From positions 1 to 64,000 of the forward strand of contig NZ_JBHSRF010000037.1 in assembly GCF_042658925.1 (NCBI RefSeq): DNA of 64,000 nucleotides. The letters are read 5' to 3'. Below are positions 33,541 to 43,500 of this stretch, one piece after another; position 1 is the first letter of the stretch; every line of letters begins with the position of its first letter. Below the pieces are notes generated by a model. That model had not been told where the DNA came from. It saw only the letters and a program-made list of their open reading frames with translations, and ran no database searches. This DNA is from Sphaerisporangium aureirubrum. Its GTDB lineage: Bacteria; Actinomycetota; Actinomycetes; Streptosporangiales; Streptosporangiaceae. Both the position numbers and the translations under genes were made by a program.

Positions 33541-34173
33541 TCACCCGGTGATCTCGATGCGCCGCATCCGGTTGATCTCGGCCGCCTGGGTGACCGAGAT
33601 GTCGGAGGCCAGCTCCATGGCGATGGTGTGGGAGCCCTTCTCCAGCTCGCCGGCCGCCATGGTGATGGCGCCCATGTGGTGGGCGGTCATGAGCTTGACG
33701 TAGAGGCGGTCGAAGTCCGCCCCGGTGGCCGCCCGCAGCTGCGCCATCTGCTCGGGCGTCGCCATGCCCGGCATGCCGTCGTGCGCCGCGTGGTGGTCCG
33801 GCACGCGCTGCTCCTGCTGCCGCAGCCACCGGATCATCGCGTTGATCTCGGGCCCCTGGACGTCGGCGATGCGCGCCGCGAGCCGCTTCACCGCGTCCGA
33901 GGACGCCCGGGTCGGCGCGGCGGCGCTCATGTCCAGCGCCTGCCGGTGGTGGACGATCATGTCCTGGATGAATCGTATGTCCGCCGCGTTCGCGGTGGGG
34001 CTGGGCACCGCGGTGACTGCCTCGTCCGGGCTCAGCGTCCTGGCCTGCTCCCCGGGCCTGCCTGGGGCGATGACCGGGGCGGTGGAGGTCGCCTGCGGAG
34101 TCTCGGGAGCACTGGCGCAACCTGCGAGGGTGAGCGTGGCCGTACCGATGACGATGACGAGCGCTGCGCGCAC
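33541..34173 (-). CDS. DUF305 lipoprotein
   Basis: A 210-aa exported lipoprotein: signal peptide with lipobox LTLAGC, then a DUF305 domain. The domain has two His/Met-rich helices (FIQDMIVHHRQALDMS and LMTAHHMGAITMA) joined by a His/Met-containing loop (DHHAAHDGMPGM). This four-helix ferritin-like fold is often linked to copper or other metal handling, though its function is not firmly established. The GTG at 34173 follows AAGGAGG. It is divergent from an LVIVD-repeat secreted protein, a pairing often seen in actinobacteria. Confidence 0.9.
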   Translation of the reverse strand: MRAALVIVIGTATLTLAGCASAPETPQATSTAPVIAPGRPGEQARTLSPDEAVTAVPSPTANAADIRFIQDMIVHHRQALDMSAAAPTRASSDAVKRLAARIADVQGPEINAMIRWLRQQEQRVPDHHAAHDGMPGMATPEQMAQLRAATGADFDRLYVKLMTAHHMGAITMAAGELEKGSHTIAMELASDISVTQAAEINRMRRIEITG

Positions 34174-34355
34174 CCGGCCTCCTTCAAGATCTCTTGCTGT
34201 GCGGGTGCACCCTAACTGATGGGCTGTATGTCGGTGAACCTGTCATGTCGGAACGTTTTGCTGACAAAGTGCACTATGGCTAACAGTTTCGGTTTGGGAG
34301 AAAATCTGCCCAGCTATGTTCTCCTGTGGCGCTTAGTACCAAGGAGGGTACCTGA

Positions 34356-35771
34356 GTGTTGTCCATCCCCCCCAGAGTCGGCCGTCTTGGCCGCCTCCTC
34401 ATCCTGGTGGGTTCGGCGGCGGCCCTCGTGCTGTCGACGGCCCCGGCCCAGGCAGCGGACATACCGGGCACCGATCAAATCGTGATGAGCCCGAACGTCG
34501 AGCACGTGGCCAACATCCCCAAGCCCGCGAGCATCGCGGCCACCATCAACACCGACATCGCCTTCCAGGGCGACTACGCCTATGTCGGCAACTACGGCGG
34601 CTTCTCCATCTACGACATCAAGAACCCCAAGCGGGCGAAGGTCGTCAGCTCTGTCGTCTGCCCTGGCTCGCAGATGGACATCTCGGTGTACGGCAACCTG
34701 CTGTTCGCCTCGGTGGACTCCTCCCGCAACAACGACTCCTGCAGCAGCGCGGCCCAGCCCGCGTCGGTGAAGGAATCGTGGGAGGGCATCCGCATCTTCG
34801 ACGTGAGCGACAAGGCCAACCCGCGCTACGTCAAGTCGGTCGAGACGAACTGCGGTTCGCACACCCACACGCTGCTGCCCGACAAGCGGCGCGGCAACGT
34901 GTACCTGTACGTCTCGTCGTACCTCCCGCAGGCGGCCTTCCCGGACTGCCTGCCGCCGCACGACAAGATCTCGATCGTCAAGGTGCCGCTGCGCGACCCG
35001 GCGTCCGCCGCCGTCGTGGCCACCCCGGTCGTGTTCCCCGACGGCGGTAACGAGACCCAGCCCGGCCTGCTGGTCCCGACCTCCGGCTGCCACGACATCA
35101 CCGTGTACCCGGAGCGGAACATGGCCGCCGGCGCCTGCATGGGCGACGGCGTCCTGTTCGACATCCGCAACCCCGAGAACCCGGTGGTGACCGCGCGGGT
35201 CACCGACCCGAACTTCGCGTTCTGGCACTCCGCCACGTTCAGCAACGACGGCAAGAAGGTCATCTTCACCGACGAGCTGGGCGGCGGCGGCGCGGCGACG
35301 TGCAACGAGACCGTGGGTCCCAACCGCGGCGCCGACGCCATCTACGACATCTCCCGCGGGACGTTCGTCTTCAAGTCCTACTTCAAGATCCCGCGCTACC
35401 AGGCCGACACCGAGAACTGTGTCGCCCACAACGGCTCGCTCATCCCCGTCCAGGGCCGCGACATGATGGTCCAGGCGTGGTACCAGGGCGGCGCCTCCAT
35501 CTGGGACTTCACCGACGCCACCCGTCCGAAGGAGATCGGCTACTTCGAGCGCGGCCCCGCCGCCGAGGGCAGCGGCGGCTTCTGGTCCGCCTACTACTAC
35601 AACGGCTACATCTACGCGAGCGACTTCAACCGCGGCTTCGACGTCATCAAGATCAACGACCGCCGCACCGACTCCGCCAAGAAGGTCAAGTACGACCGCC
35701 TCAACACCCAGACCCAGGCTTCCTACCGCGAACGCGGCCACGGTCACTGGTTCTGGTTCGACGAGGACTGA
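34356..35771 (+). CDS. Secreted LVIVD-repeat beta-propeller protein
   Basis: A 471-aa secreted protein. The signal peptide ends at TAPAQAAD. The mature chain is a beta-propeller of LVIVD-type repeats, e.g. YVGNYGGFSIYDIKNP, IRIFDVSDKANP, GVLFDIRNPENP and ASIWDFTDATRP. Several cysteines (VVCPGS, ETNCGSH, TSGCHD) suggest disulfides. The His-rich GSHTHT and HGHWFW segments could bind metal. The function is unknown. The GTG start follows AAGGAGGG. The divergent DUF305 lipoprotein gene suggests a shared extracellular role. A strong hairpin terminator follows. Confidence 0.9.
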   Translation: MLSIPPRVGRLGRLLILVGSAAALVLSTAPAQAADIPGTDQIVMSPNVEHVANIPKPASIAATINTDIAFQGDYAYVGNYGGFSIYDIKNPKRAKVVSSVVCPGSQMDISVYGNLLFASVDSSRNNDSCSSAAQPASVKESWEGIRIFDVSDKANPRYVKSVETNCGSHTHTLLPDKRRGNVYLYVSSYLPQAAFPDCLPPHDKISIVKVPLRDPASAAVVATPVVFPDGGNETQPGLLVPTSGCHDITVYPERNMAAGACMGDGVLFDIRNPENPVVTARVTDPNFAFWHSATFSNDGKKVIFTDELGGGGAATCNETVGPNRGADAIYDISRGTFVFKSYFKIPRYQADTENCVAHNGSLIPVQGRDMMVQAWYQGGASIWDFTDATRPKEIGYFERGPAAEGSGGFWSAYYYNGYIYASDFNRGFDVIKINDRRTDSAKKVKYDRLNTQTQASYRERGHGHWFWFDED

Positions 35772-35796
35772 TCCACCCCGCCTCCCGGCGGGAATG

Positions 35797-35837
35797 AAGG
35801 TGACCGGCGCGGCCCTCGTGGCCGCGCCGGTCACCTT
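35797..35837 (+). terminator. Strong intrinsic-type terminator
   Basis: An 18-bp perfect stem (35797-35814 with 35820-35837) with a 5-nt CTCGT loop, preceded by AA and followed by TT, lies 26 bp after the LVIVD gene. It is the clearest terminator in the window. Confidence 0.92.
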
Positions 35838-35904
35838 TTCCATGGCTACTCATCAGTAGGGTTCGATAAGGTCGTCGCGCACCGCGATATGGGGGGTAAT
35901 CGAC

Positions 35905-37131
35905 ATGGCCGAGACAGCCGGCGGGTTCAACCTGGAGCCGAGCGAGGAACTCCGCGAGGTCCGCGACTGGGTACACGAGTTCGCCGCCACCGTCATCCGC
36001 CCCGCCGGCGCCGAATGGGACGAGCGCGAGGAGACCCCCTGGCCGATCATCCAGGAGGCGGCCAAGATCGGCCTGTACTCCCTGGACTTCTTCGCCCAGC
36101 AGTGGTTCGAGCCGAGCGGCCTCGGCATCCCCATCGCCTTCGAGGAGCTGTTCTGGGGCGACGCCGGCATCGGCCTCTCCATCGCCGGCACCGGCCTGGC
36201 CGCCGCCGCCGTCTCCGCCGGCGGCACCCCCGAGCAGCTCGGCGAGTGGCTCCCCCAGATGTTCGGCACCCCCGGCGACGTCAAACTGGGCGCCTTCTGC
36301 GCCTCGGAACCGGACGCGGGCTCCGACGTGGGCGCCATCCGCACCCGCGCCGTCTACGACGAGGCCAAGAACGAGTGGACCCTCAACGGCACCAAGACCT
36401 GGGCCACCAACGGCGGCATAGCCGACGTCCACGTGGTGGTCGCCTCAGTGGACCCCTCCCTCCGCTCCCGAGGCCAGGCCACCTTCGTGGTCCCCTCCGG
36501 CACCAAAGGCCTGTCCCAAGGCCAGAAGTTCCGCAAACACGGCATCCGCGCCTCCCACACCGCCGAGGTCGTCCTGGACGACGTCCGCCTCCCCGCCGCC
36601 TGCCTCCTGGGCGGCAAGGAAAAGCTGGACACCCGCCTGGCCCGAGTCCGCGAAGGCGGCAAGAGCGGCGAGCAAACAGCCATGCGCACCTTCGAAACCA
36701 CCCGCCCCACCGTAGCCGCCATGGCCGTAGGCGTAGCCCGAGCCGCCTTCGAATACGCCAGAGACTACGCCCGCACCCGAGAACAATTCAGCCGCAAAAT
36801 AGCCGAAAACCAAGCAATAGCCTTCCTCCTGGCCGACATGGCCACAAAAGTCGACATAGCCCGCCTGATGACCTGGCGAGCCGCCTGGATGGCCCGCAAC
36901 ACCCACCCCTTCACCCAAGCCGAAGGCTCCATGTCCAAACTGGTAGCCGCCGAAACCGCCGTCTGGACCACCGACCAGGCCATCCAAATCCTCGCCGGCG
37001 CCGGCTACACCCGAGACCACCCGGTAGAACGCTGGCACCGCGACGCCAAAATCTTCACCATCTTCGAAGGCACCAGCGAAATCCAAAGACTCATCATCGG
37101 CCGCGCCGTAACCGGCCTCCCCGTCCGCTGA
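35905..37131 (+). CDS. Acyl-CoA dehydrogenase
   Basis: A 408-aa FAD-dependent flavoprotein catalysing alpha,beta-oxidation of an acyl-CoA. It has N-terminal helices, the FAD-binding FCASEPDAGSDVGAIRT and NGTKTWATNGG, FVVPSGTKGLS, and the C-terminal helical domain with RTREQFSRKIAENQA. The catalytic-base glutamate is in IFEGTSEIQRL. The substrate chain length is not evident. No electron-transfer partner is adjacent. Codon choice shifts sharply: from about 36400 onward, third positions are often A or C (ATA, GAA, CAA, CCA), unlike the 5' third. Confidence 0.93.
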   Translation: MAETAGGFNLEPSEELREVRDWVHEFAATVIRPAGAEWDEREETPWPIIQEAAKIGLYSLDFFAQQWFEPSGLGIPIAFEELFWGDAGIGLSIAGTGLAAAAVSAGGTPEQLGEWLPQMFGTPGDVKLGAFCASEPDAGSDVGAIRTRAVYDEAKNEWTLNGTKTWATNGGIADVHVVVASVDPSLRSRGQATFVVPSGTKGLSQGQKFRKHGIRASHTAEVVLDDVRLPAACLLGGKEKLDTRLARVREGGKSGEQTAMRTFETTRPTVAAMAVGVARAAFEYARDYARTREQFSRKIAENQAIAFLLADMATKVDIARLMTWRAAWMARNTHPFTQAEGSMSKLVAAETAVWTTDQAIQILAGAGYTRDHPVERWHRDAKIFTIFEGTSEIQRLIIGRAVTGLPVR

Positions 37132-37316
37132 GCGCGCCAGTCAGCGAAGGATCATGCACCTGCCGGGAGTCAGTGGAAGTCGCACCTCCGTCGCTTGATA
37201 CGCCGACAAGATCACCATGGCGGGCCGACGCAGGCGACAGCGCTCGTTGGTGTATGGCGCGTACCCCGTACAGGGAATCTGTGGCGGGGGGTGGTGTCGG
37301 GTGCCAGCATGGATAT

Positions 37317-37775
37317 GTGGCTGTGCAGTGTATCCATGAGATGGCGATGGAGACATGTGGGCTCTGTCAGCCCAGACCGGGGCAGATAGATCTCCATGGT
37401 TCGGGCGGGGGCCGCGGTGTCACGTCCGCTTTTGAAAACGAAATCGTGAGAGTGGAGTACATCGAGGGGGCCGCCTACGGTCTGGTCCCGTCAGACGGTG
37501 AGGTCTATTGCCAAGGGTCCGGGGATGTTCTTCACCACCGTAGTGAGTGTTCGTCGCTGGCCGGCACGTCGGCCGAGCGACTTATGCAGTATCAGGACCC
37601 TGACGGCATGACCTGGTGGAATCTCATACAAGGTATCCCGTGGCACCAAGGACGGGGGATCTCACGCCGGCGCGAGCGTGCTCGAGAGCTCGGGCTCCTG
37701 AATGCTCAGGGCAAGCCGGTCAGCTCGACCTGTACCGAGTGTGTCTTGCGTCCCCGTGCTGATCGGACACGTTAG
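37317..37775 (+). CDS. Cysteine-rich hypothetical protein
   Basis: A 152-aa protein I do not recognise. The N-terminus carries a Cys cluster (CIHEMAMETCGLCQ, spacing C-x8-C-x2-C) and the C-terminus a second pair (STCTECVLRP), together suggesting zinc binding. The middle contains HHRSECSSLAG and WWNLIQGIPWHQGRGISRRRERARELG, the last possibly nucleic-acid binding. A GTG start at 37317 is chosen to keep the first Cys; ribosome-binding context is weak, and ATG codons follow at the HEMAM segment. GC is lower than in surrounding genes, so acquisition is possible. Confidence 0.6.
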   Translation: MAVQCIHEMAMETCGLCQPRPGQIDLHGSGGGRGVTSAFENEIVRVEYIEGAAYGLVPSDGEVYCQGSGDVLHHRSECSSLAGTSAERLMQYQDPDGMTWWNLIQGIPWHQGRGISRRRERARELGLLNAQGKPVSSTCTECVLRPRADRTR

Positions 37776-37822
37776 TCCTGGCAGGCAACCATCAGCTTGG
37801 CCGTTCATAGTCCTGCGAACCG

Positions 37823-38356
37823 TCAGGATTGGGATGGGCGGTTCCAAGCAGGGTCGTGAGACGGCAGTCGCCCGGAGACCGCGAGCAGGGGCTGGCCGCC
37901 GGCGCCTATGTGAGGGCGGGCGGCGTTGAGAAAGTCAAGCCATAAGCCGTCCATGGCTCGTCGACGTTCAGGCCATTCTTCTGGAGGAAGACGGTTGTGC
38001 CGGATGTCGAGGCTGATCCGCCACAGTAGTTCGTCAATGCGATGAGTGGTGTCTACAACCGGTCTGTCGGCGACGAGATTGATCAGGGTGAGAGCTTCAT
38101 TCCAAGGGTGCCAATCGACCGTATCGGCGAGATGTTCGTCCGGATCTCTGGGGCCGCGGCGCCGTTGCTCCTTGGCCAGGGCCATCATCACATCTGAGCA
38201 GGCACGCAGGAGTTGTCTGCATGCCTCGGCCTGGCGATCTCGACGCCATTGGCGATCTTGCGATCGATTTGAGAGCAGCCCGCCGAGTGCCACGCCCAGC
38301 AATGTTGCGGTTACTGCTCCGACGGAAGAAAGAATGACGTCCCAGGGTACGTCCAT
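37823..38356 (-). CDS. Hypothetical single-pass membrane protein
   Basis: A 177-aa protein of unknown function. An N-terminal membrane helix (VILSSVGAVTATLLGVALGGLL) is followed by a charged, Arg-rich region (NRSQDRQWRRDRQAEACRQL) and a helical cytoplasmic domain. Such short TM-plus-helical proteins are common unknowns in actinomycetes. The ATG at 38356 is used; an in-frame TTG at 38374 is possible and neither has a clear ribosome-binding site. Composition is less GC-rich than its neighbours. It is convergent with the cysteine-rich protein gene. Confidence 0.6.
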   Translation of the reverse strand: MDVPWDVILSSVGAVTATLLGVALGGLLSNRSQDRQWRRDRQAEACRQLLRACSDVMMALAKEQRRRGPRDPDEHLADTVDWHPWNEALTLINLVADRPVVDTTHRIDELLWRISLDIRHNRLPPEEWPERRRAMDGLWLDFLNAARPHIGAGGQPLLAVSGRLPSHDPAWNRPSQS

Positions 38357-38614
38357 GATTTCGAAGTTTGACAAGTCGAGAACCCGCTGTCGAGGAGCCG
38401 AACTCTCCGAAGGCGCCTCCGGTGCGCTGACCGTGCTGCGTCGTGACGACGGCGGGGACAGGCAGGGGGTGCGGCTCGCGTCCCGAGCCTAGGAAGGGCT
38501 TCCCGTGGTTCGCTGATCCTGGCGGGGGAGAGGGAGGATCGGCATTGAGGGGGATCTGCTGATGGGGGGTGGGGTGGGATGATTCGCGGGGTTTTCGGGT
38601 AGAGAGGGTGGGCG

Positions 38615-39241
38615 ATGCGGGCTACCACGGATGCTGATGTGCGCCGCGTGTTCGACCGGATGGCGGATCGGTATGACTCTCAGATGCAGGTTTGGGAGCG
38701 GCGGCTGTTTCCGGGGAGCCGGGAGTGGGCGGTGGGGCAGGCGCGGGGGCATACCGTGGAGATCGCGGTGGGGACGGGGCTGAATCTGCCGTTGTATGGG
38801 GCCGATGTCACGGTGGTCGGGGTTGAGTTGTCGGAGCGGATGTTGGAGCTGGCTCGGCGGCGGGTGGTGCGGGGTGGGCTCGGTGGGCGGGTGGAGTTGT
38901 GGCAGGGGGATGTTCAGCGGCTGCAGATGGGGGACGGGGTCGCGGACACTGTGGTGTCGACGTTCACGATGTGCACCATTCCGGATCCGGGGGCGGCGGT
39001 GCGGGAGGCGTTCCGGGTGCTGAAGCCGGGGGGGCGGTTCGTGCTGGCGGAGCACGGGCCGTCCAGCAATCCGGTCATCCGGGCGGGGATGCGGCTGGTG
39101 GAGCCGTTGTTCGTGCGGTTCGAGGCCGATCACCTCACCCGTGATCCGCGGCCTTATCTGGAGGAGGCAGGGTTCCGGATCGAGTCGGTGTCTCGGATGA
39201 CGCGGGGGATCAGTTTCCGGGTGCTGGCCGTGCGGCCGTGA
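38615..39241 (+). CDS. Class I SAM-dependent methyltransferase (UbiE-like)
   Basis: A 208-aa Rossmann-fold methyltransferase. The SAM motif reads VEIAVGTGLNLPLY, followed by VVGVELSERMLELA and the post-II segment VVSTFTMCTIPDPG, then LKPGGRFVLAEH. The acceptor is unknown; relatives methylate phospholipids, quinones or arsenite, but the arsenite Cys motifs are absent. Coding-strand composition is strongly G/T at third positions. The region just before it (38524-38575) has dense G-runs. It ends 4 bp from a convergent gene. Confidence 0.88.
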   Translation: MRATTDADVRRVFDRMADRYDSQMQVWERRLFPGSREWAVGQARGHTVEIAVGTGLNLPLYGADVTVVGVELSERMLELARRRVVRGGLGGRVELWQGDVQRLQMGDGVADTVVSTFTMCTIPDPGAAVREAFRVLKPGGRFVLAEHGPSSNPVIRAGMRLVEPLFVRFEADHLTRDPRPYLEEAGFRIESVSRMTRGISFRVLAVRP

Positions 39242-39245
39242 GCTT

Positions 39246-40292
39246 TCAGGAGGCGGGGCGCTCCCAGCGGCGTTCGCCGTCCTCGAAGTGGTGGGTGGGG
39301 GTCAGGCCGATGCGGGTGGCGACGGCCATGGAGGCGTGGTGGGCGGGGTGGATGTGCGCCTGGATACGGGGGACGCCTCTGTCGTCGAGCCAGCCGGTCA
39401 GTGCCAGCGCCGCCTCGGTGGCGTATCCCTGACGTTGCCAGGGCAGGCCGATCACCCAGGCGATCTCGGCCTGGCGGTCCTCCTCGACGATGGTGGCCTG
39501 GACGGTGCCGACGGCGCGGTCGTCGGCACGACGGCGGATGATCCAGTTGCGCCATTCCTGCCGCGCGTCGGGGGACCAGCCCTCGGCGAGCTTGGCGTAA
39601 CGGGCACGCAGCGCGTCCGGGGTGGGCGGGGCGCCGCCGGTGAAGGTGTACAGGGCGGGCGCGGACAGCACCTCCGCCATCTCGTCGGCGTCGGCGACCG
39701 TCAGGGGGGCCAGGGTGAGGCGCTCGGTGACGATGGGGGCGTCGCGGCACCAGCGGGCCGGGAGGAGGTAGGTCCAGCCCTCCTGCCAGGTGAAGGGGGC
39801 GTCGACCACGTCCTCCAGGGGAACGCCTTTCAGGAGGTGGTCCAGCGCCCATCGGTTGGCTGTGTGCGCGATCAGCAGTACACGGGCGCCGTCCCAGTCG
39901 CGGGCCAGCTCACGCAGGAACTCCGCGGTCCGGTCGACCACGTCGTGATAGCTCTGGCCGCCCGGCCACGGGGTGGAGATGTGCGCGGCCCGTTGTCCGG
40001 CCAGGCGTCCGACCGGCATCCCGTTGAGGTCGCCGTAGTCGCACTCGCGGAGGCGGGCGTCCTGGCGGAGGGGGATGTCGCAGTCGGCGAAGGCGATCTC
40101 GGCGGTCTGCACGGAGCGGCGCAGGTCCGAGGTGAAGACCGCGGCCAGGCCGTCGCCGCGGCGCCGGGCGCCGAGTTCGGCGGCCTGCTCCCGGCCTAGC
40201 GCGGAGAGCTCGCCGGGGAGATGGCCGGTCGCGATCCCGGCCTCGTTGTCGGTTGTGATCGAGTGGGTTTCGTACACGATCGTCACCGTCAC
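39246..40292 (-). CDS. Histidine-phosphatase / GNAT acetyltransferase fusion
   Basis: A 348-aa two-domain protein. Residues 1-190 form a histidine phosphatase fold (SALGREQAAELGARR, TSDLRRSVQTAEIAF, LLIAHTANRWALDHLL). The usual RHG catalytic motif reads THS in VYETHSITTDN: the nucleophilic histidine is kept but the arginine is lost. Residues about 195-348 form a GNAT acetyltransferase (TERLTLAPLTVADADEM, then WVIGLPWQRQGYATEAALAL) of the RimJ/RimL type. The substrate is unknown. The GTG at 40292 is chosen among clustered GTGs because GAAGAGATCG precedes it. Confidence 0.8.
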   Translation of the reverse strand: MTVTIVYETHSITTDNEAGIATGHLPGELSALGREQAAELGARRRGDGLAAVFTSDLRRSVQTAEIAFADCDIPLRQDARLRECDYGDLNGMPVGRLAGQRAAHISTPWPGGQSYHDVVDRTAEFLRELARDWDGARVLLIAHTANRWALDHLLKGVPLEDVVDAPFTWQEGWTYLLPARWCRDAPIVTERLTLAPLTVADADEMAEVLSAPALYTFTGGAPPTPDALRARYAKLAEGWSPDARQEWRNWIIRRRADDRAVGTVQATIVEEDRQAEIAWVIGLPWQRQGYATEAALALTGWLDDRGVPRIQAHIHPAHHASMAVATRIGLTPTHHFEDGERRWERPAS

Positions 40293-40526
40293 CGATCTCT
40301 TCACCCCGTTCTGAAAGCGGTCGTGGCCGGCCTCGGCTCCGAGCCTAGTCACGACGGGTACGCGGCACCGAACCGGCGGCCTCGATTCCGCGTCAACCTG
40401 CCCTTTCTGGCGGACCGGCGGGCGGCCGCGCGGCACGACAGCACCGTCACCCACGAGCCGGGCGGCGGCTCGTCGCACTTGGCGACACCCTGAGGTGAAC
40501 GCGTTAGGGTGAGCGCGAGGTGATCC

Positions 40527-43500
40527 ATGGCGCGCCGTAAGACGCTCGCCCCTGGCCTGGTGGCGGCCCTGCTGGTAGTGCTCGGCATCCTGGTCGGCCT
40601 GCCGGTGAACGTCGTGAGCGACTACCTCCCGGAGAGCGTCACCGCCTCCAGGCCCGCGTGGATCGGCGGCCTCGCCGCGACGGCCCTGCTCATCGTGGTC
40701 CTCACCTTGCTACTACCCCGGTTGGTCGACCGGCGGGCGCGCGGGGCGTCGTTCCGGGTGCCGTCGCGAGACCCCGAATGGGTCGACCGCCCCGAGCTCG
40801 CCACGGTGGCGGAGGCGCTGCGGCGGCGCTCGGCGCCGGTCGGGCTGACCGCCGGCATCGTCGGCGCGGGCGGCTTCGGCAAGACCGCTCTCGCCGTCGA
40901 GGTCTGCCATCGCAGGGACGTCCGCCGGTGGTTCAAGGATGGGATCATCTGGGTGACGGTCGGTCGCGACCGGGTCGGTGCCGAACTCGCCTCCCTCATC
41001 AACGACGCCGTGGCCCACCTCGACGGGGACCGCCCCGAGTTCGCCGATCCCGAGCAGGCCGGGCACCGGCTTGCGGGGTCCCTCGCCGGGCGCGGGCGTG
41101 TCCTGCTGGTCGTCGACGACGTCTGGAACGCCGCCCAGCTCGACCCGTTCCTGCCGGCTGCGGCCCAGGCGCAGCTCCTGGTCACGACCCGGCGGCCCTC
41201 CGTCGTGGCCGGCACCAAGGTCGAGGTCGACGAGATGTCCCCCGAGACGGCCACCCGCCTGCTCACCCGCGACCTTCCCGCAATGCGCGCTGACCTGGTG
41301 CGGGACCTTCTGCGCGTGACCGGCCGGTGGCCGCTGCTGCTGACGATCGTGAACGCCCGGCTGCGTGAACAGCGGACCCGCGGGGCCGAGGTGAACGCCG
41401 CGGCCGAGGGCGCCATCCGGGCTCTGACGGCGGACGGGCCTGCCACGTTCGACGTCACCGTGACCGGCGAGCGCGTGAGAGCGGTGAGCGCGACCATCCA
41501 ATACAGCCTGGAATGGCTCACCGCCGAGGAGTGCGAGCGATTCCACGACCTGGGTGCCCTGCCGGAGGACGCCGATGTGCCGGCCGGTGTGGTGGCCCTG
41601 CTGTGGGGATGCCCCGCGGCGGAGGCGGAACGCCTGTGCGAGAGGCTCCATGAGCTTTCCCTGCTCGCCCTGCACTGGGCGGAGGGCGCGGTAGCCGTGG
41701 TGACGATCCACGACGTCGTCCGTGGCTACCTGCGATCGGCATCGGGACCGGCGGCCCTGGCGACGGCCAATCTCCGGCTGGTCGGCCAGGCCAGGGCCCT
41801 GGCCCCCGAGGGATGGTGGACCCTGCCGCCCGGCACGCCGTACCTGCGAGACAACCTGGCCTTCCATCTCAGGGAGGCCGGCCTGGAGGAGGAACTGGAT
41901 GCCCTGGTCACCGATGTGCGCTGGCTGGTGCCGCGGGCGGCCGAGTCCGGCCTGGCCGCCGCTCGTGCCGACCTCGAACGCGCGCCGTCGGCGCTCGCCC
42001 GGCGGATCGTCCGCCTGATCTCCGGCTTCGGGCACCTGCTGGCCTCCACCTCCGACCTGCTGACCCGGCTCGGCGCGATCCAAGGCATGCAGGCCTCGGT
42101 CACCCGGTACGCCGAGGAGGCCGGCCTGCTGTTCATGCCCGCCCGCTGGCCGCTCCCCGAGGACGACTCCCCGCACCTGCTTCGCCTGCTGCCCGGTCAT
42201 ACGGCCGGGGTGACCGCGCTGGCCATAGAGCCCCGCGGTGCTTGGCTGGCCACGGGGGAGAGCGGTGGCCCCAAATGGCCGGCCAACTACAGCGCCGCCC
42301 TCGGCGTCGTCCGTGTCTGGAACCTCGGCGACGACCTGCACGTCACGCTCGGCGGCCACCGAGGCGGGGTCAGCGCACTGGCCGTCGCCCCCGACGGAAC
42401 CTGGTTGGCCGTGGGCGACGGCAGCGGGTTCGACGCCATGGCGATGGAGCACTCCATCGGTGCCGTCCGGTTGTGGACGCCCGAGGGCGAGCACTTCGCG
42501 ACCCTCGACGGCCACGCCGACATGGTGACGGCGATCGCCATCGCCCCGGACGGCACGTGGCTGGTCACCGGCGACCAGGAGGACACCCTGCGCATCTGGA
42601 GCAGGGAAGGCAACCTGCTGACCACCTTCACCAGCCACGCCGGCTCCTCACGAGGCGGGGTCTCGGCGCTGGCCATCTCGCCGGACGGCAGCTGGCTGGC
42701 GTCCGTCCACGCCGGCGGCAAAGGGGCCGTCGAGGTCCTACGGGCCGATGGCGTCCATACAGGCACCCTCGGCCCGTACGGCGGTGAGGTGACCGCGCTG
42801 GCGATCTCCCCGGACAGTGCCTGGTTCGCTGTGGGCGACGGTCACGGCGGTGTCCGCACCTGGAGCACGGACCTGCGGCCGTTCCCCGCCGGACGCGATT
42901 TGCCCGGCGGATGCCACAGCTTGGCGATCTCTCCGGACGGGTCCTGGCTCGTGGCCGGCGGCGGCGCGGGCGAGATCAGGGTCCAGGACCGCGAGGGTAA
43001 CGTGCCGAGCACTCCTGTCGACCCCCACGACGCCCGGGTGACTGCCCTGGCCGTCGCGCCGGACGGCACCTGGTTCGCCGGCGGGGACGCGTCCGGCACA
43101 GTGCTCGTCCATGAGAGCGACGGCCGTCGGCGTGCCAGGCTGACCGGCCACACCGGCTCGGTGACCCATCTCGCGATCACTCCCGACAGCAGCCGCCTCG
43201 CCAGCGCGAGCCGCGACAACGGCGCCGTCAGGATTTGGGACACGCACGGCGCGACTCACGTGCGGACCGTGCGCGAGACCAGGCCGGTGACCGCGCTCGC
43301 CACGGCCGCCGACGGCCCATGGTTCGTCGTCGGCGACTACCAGGGCCGCGTACGCGTCTGGGACGCCGGGGGGCGCCGAAGGTCCGAAGCCGCCGCACAC
43401 GCAGCAGCGGTGTCCGGGCTGGCGATCGCGCCGGACGGCACCTGGTTCGCCACCGCGGCCCACGAAGAGGACGTCCGCTTGTGGAGCGCTCAAGGTGAGC

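Noticed and set aside
38615..39241. Arsenite methyltransferase
   Set aside because: The conserved cysteines of ArsM are missing; only a generic UbiE-like SAM fold is supported.
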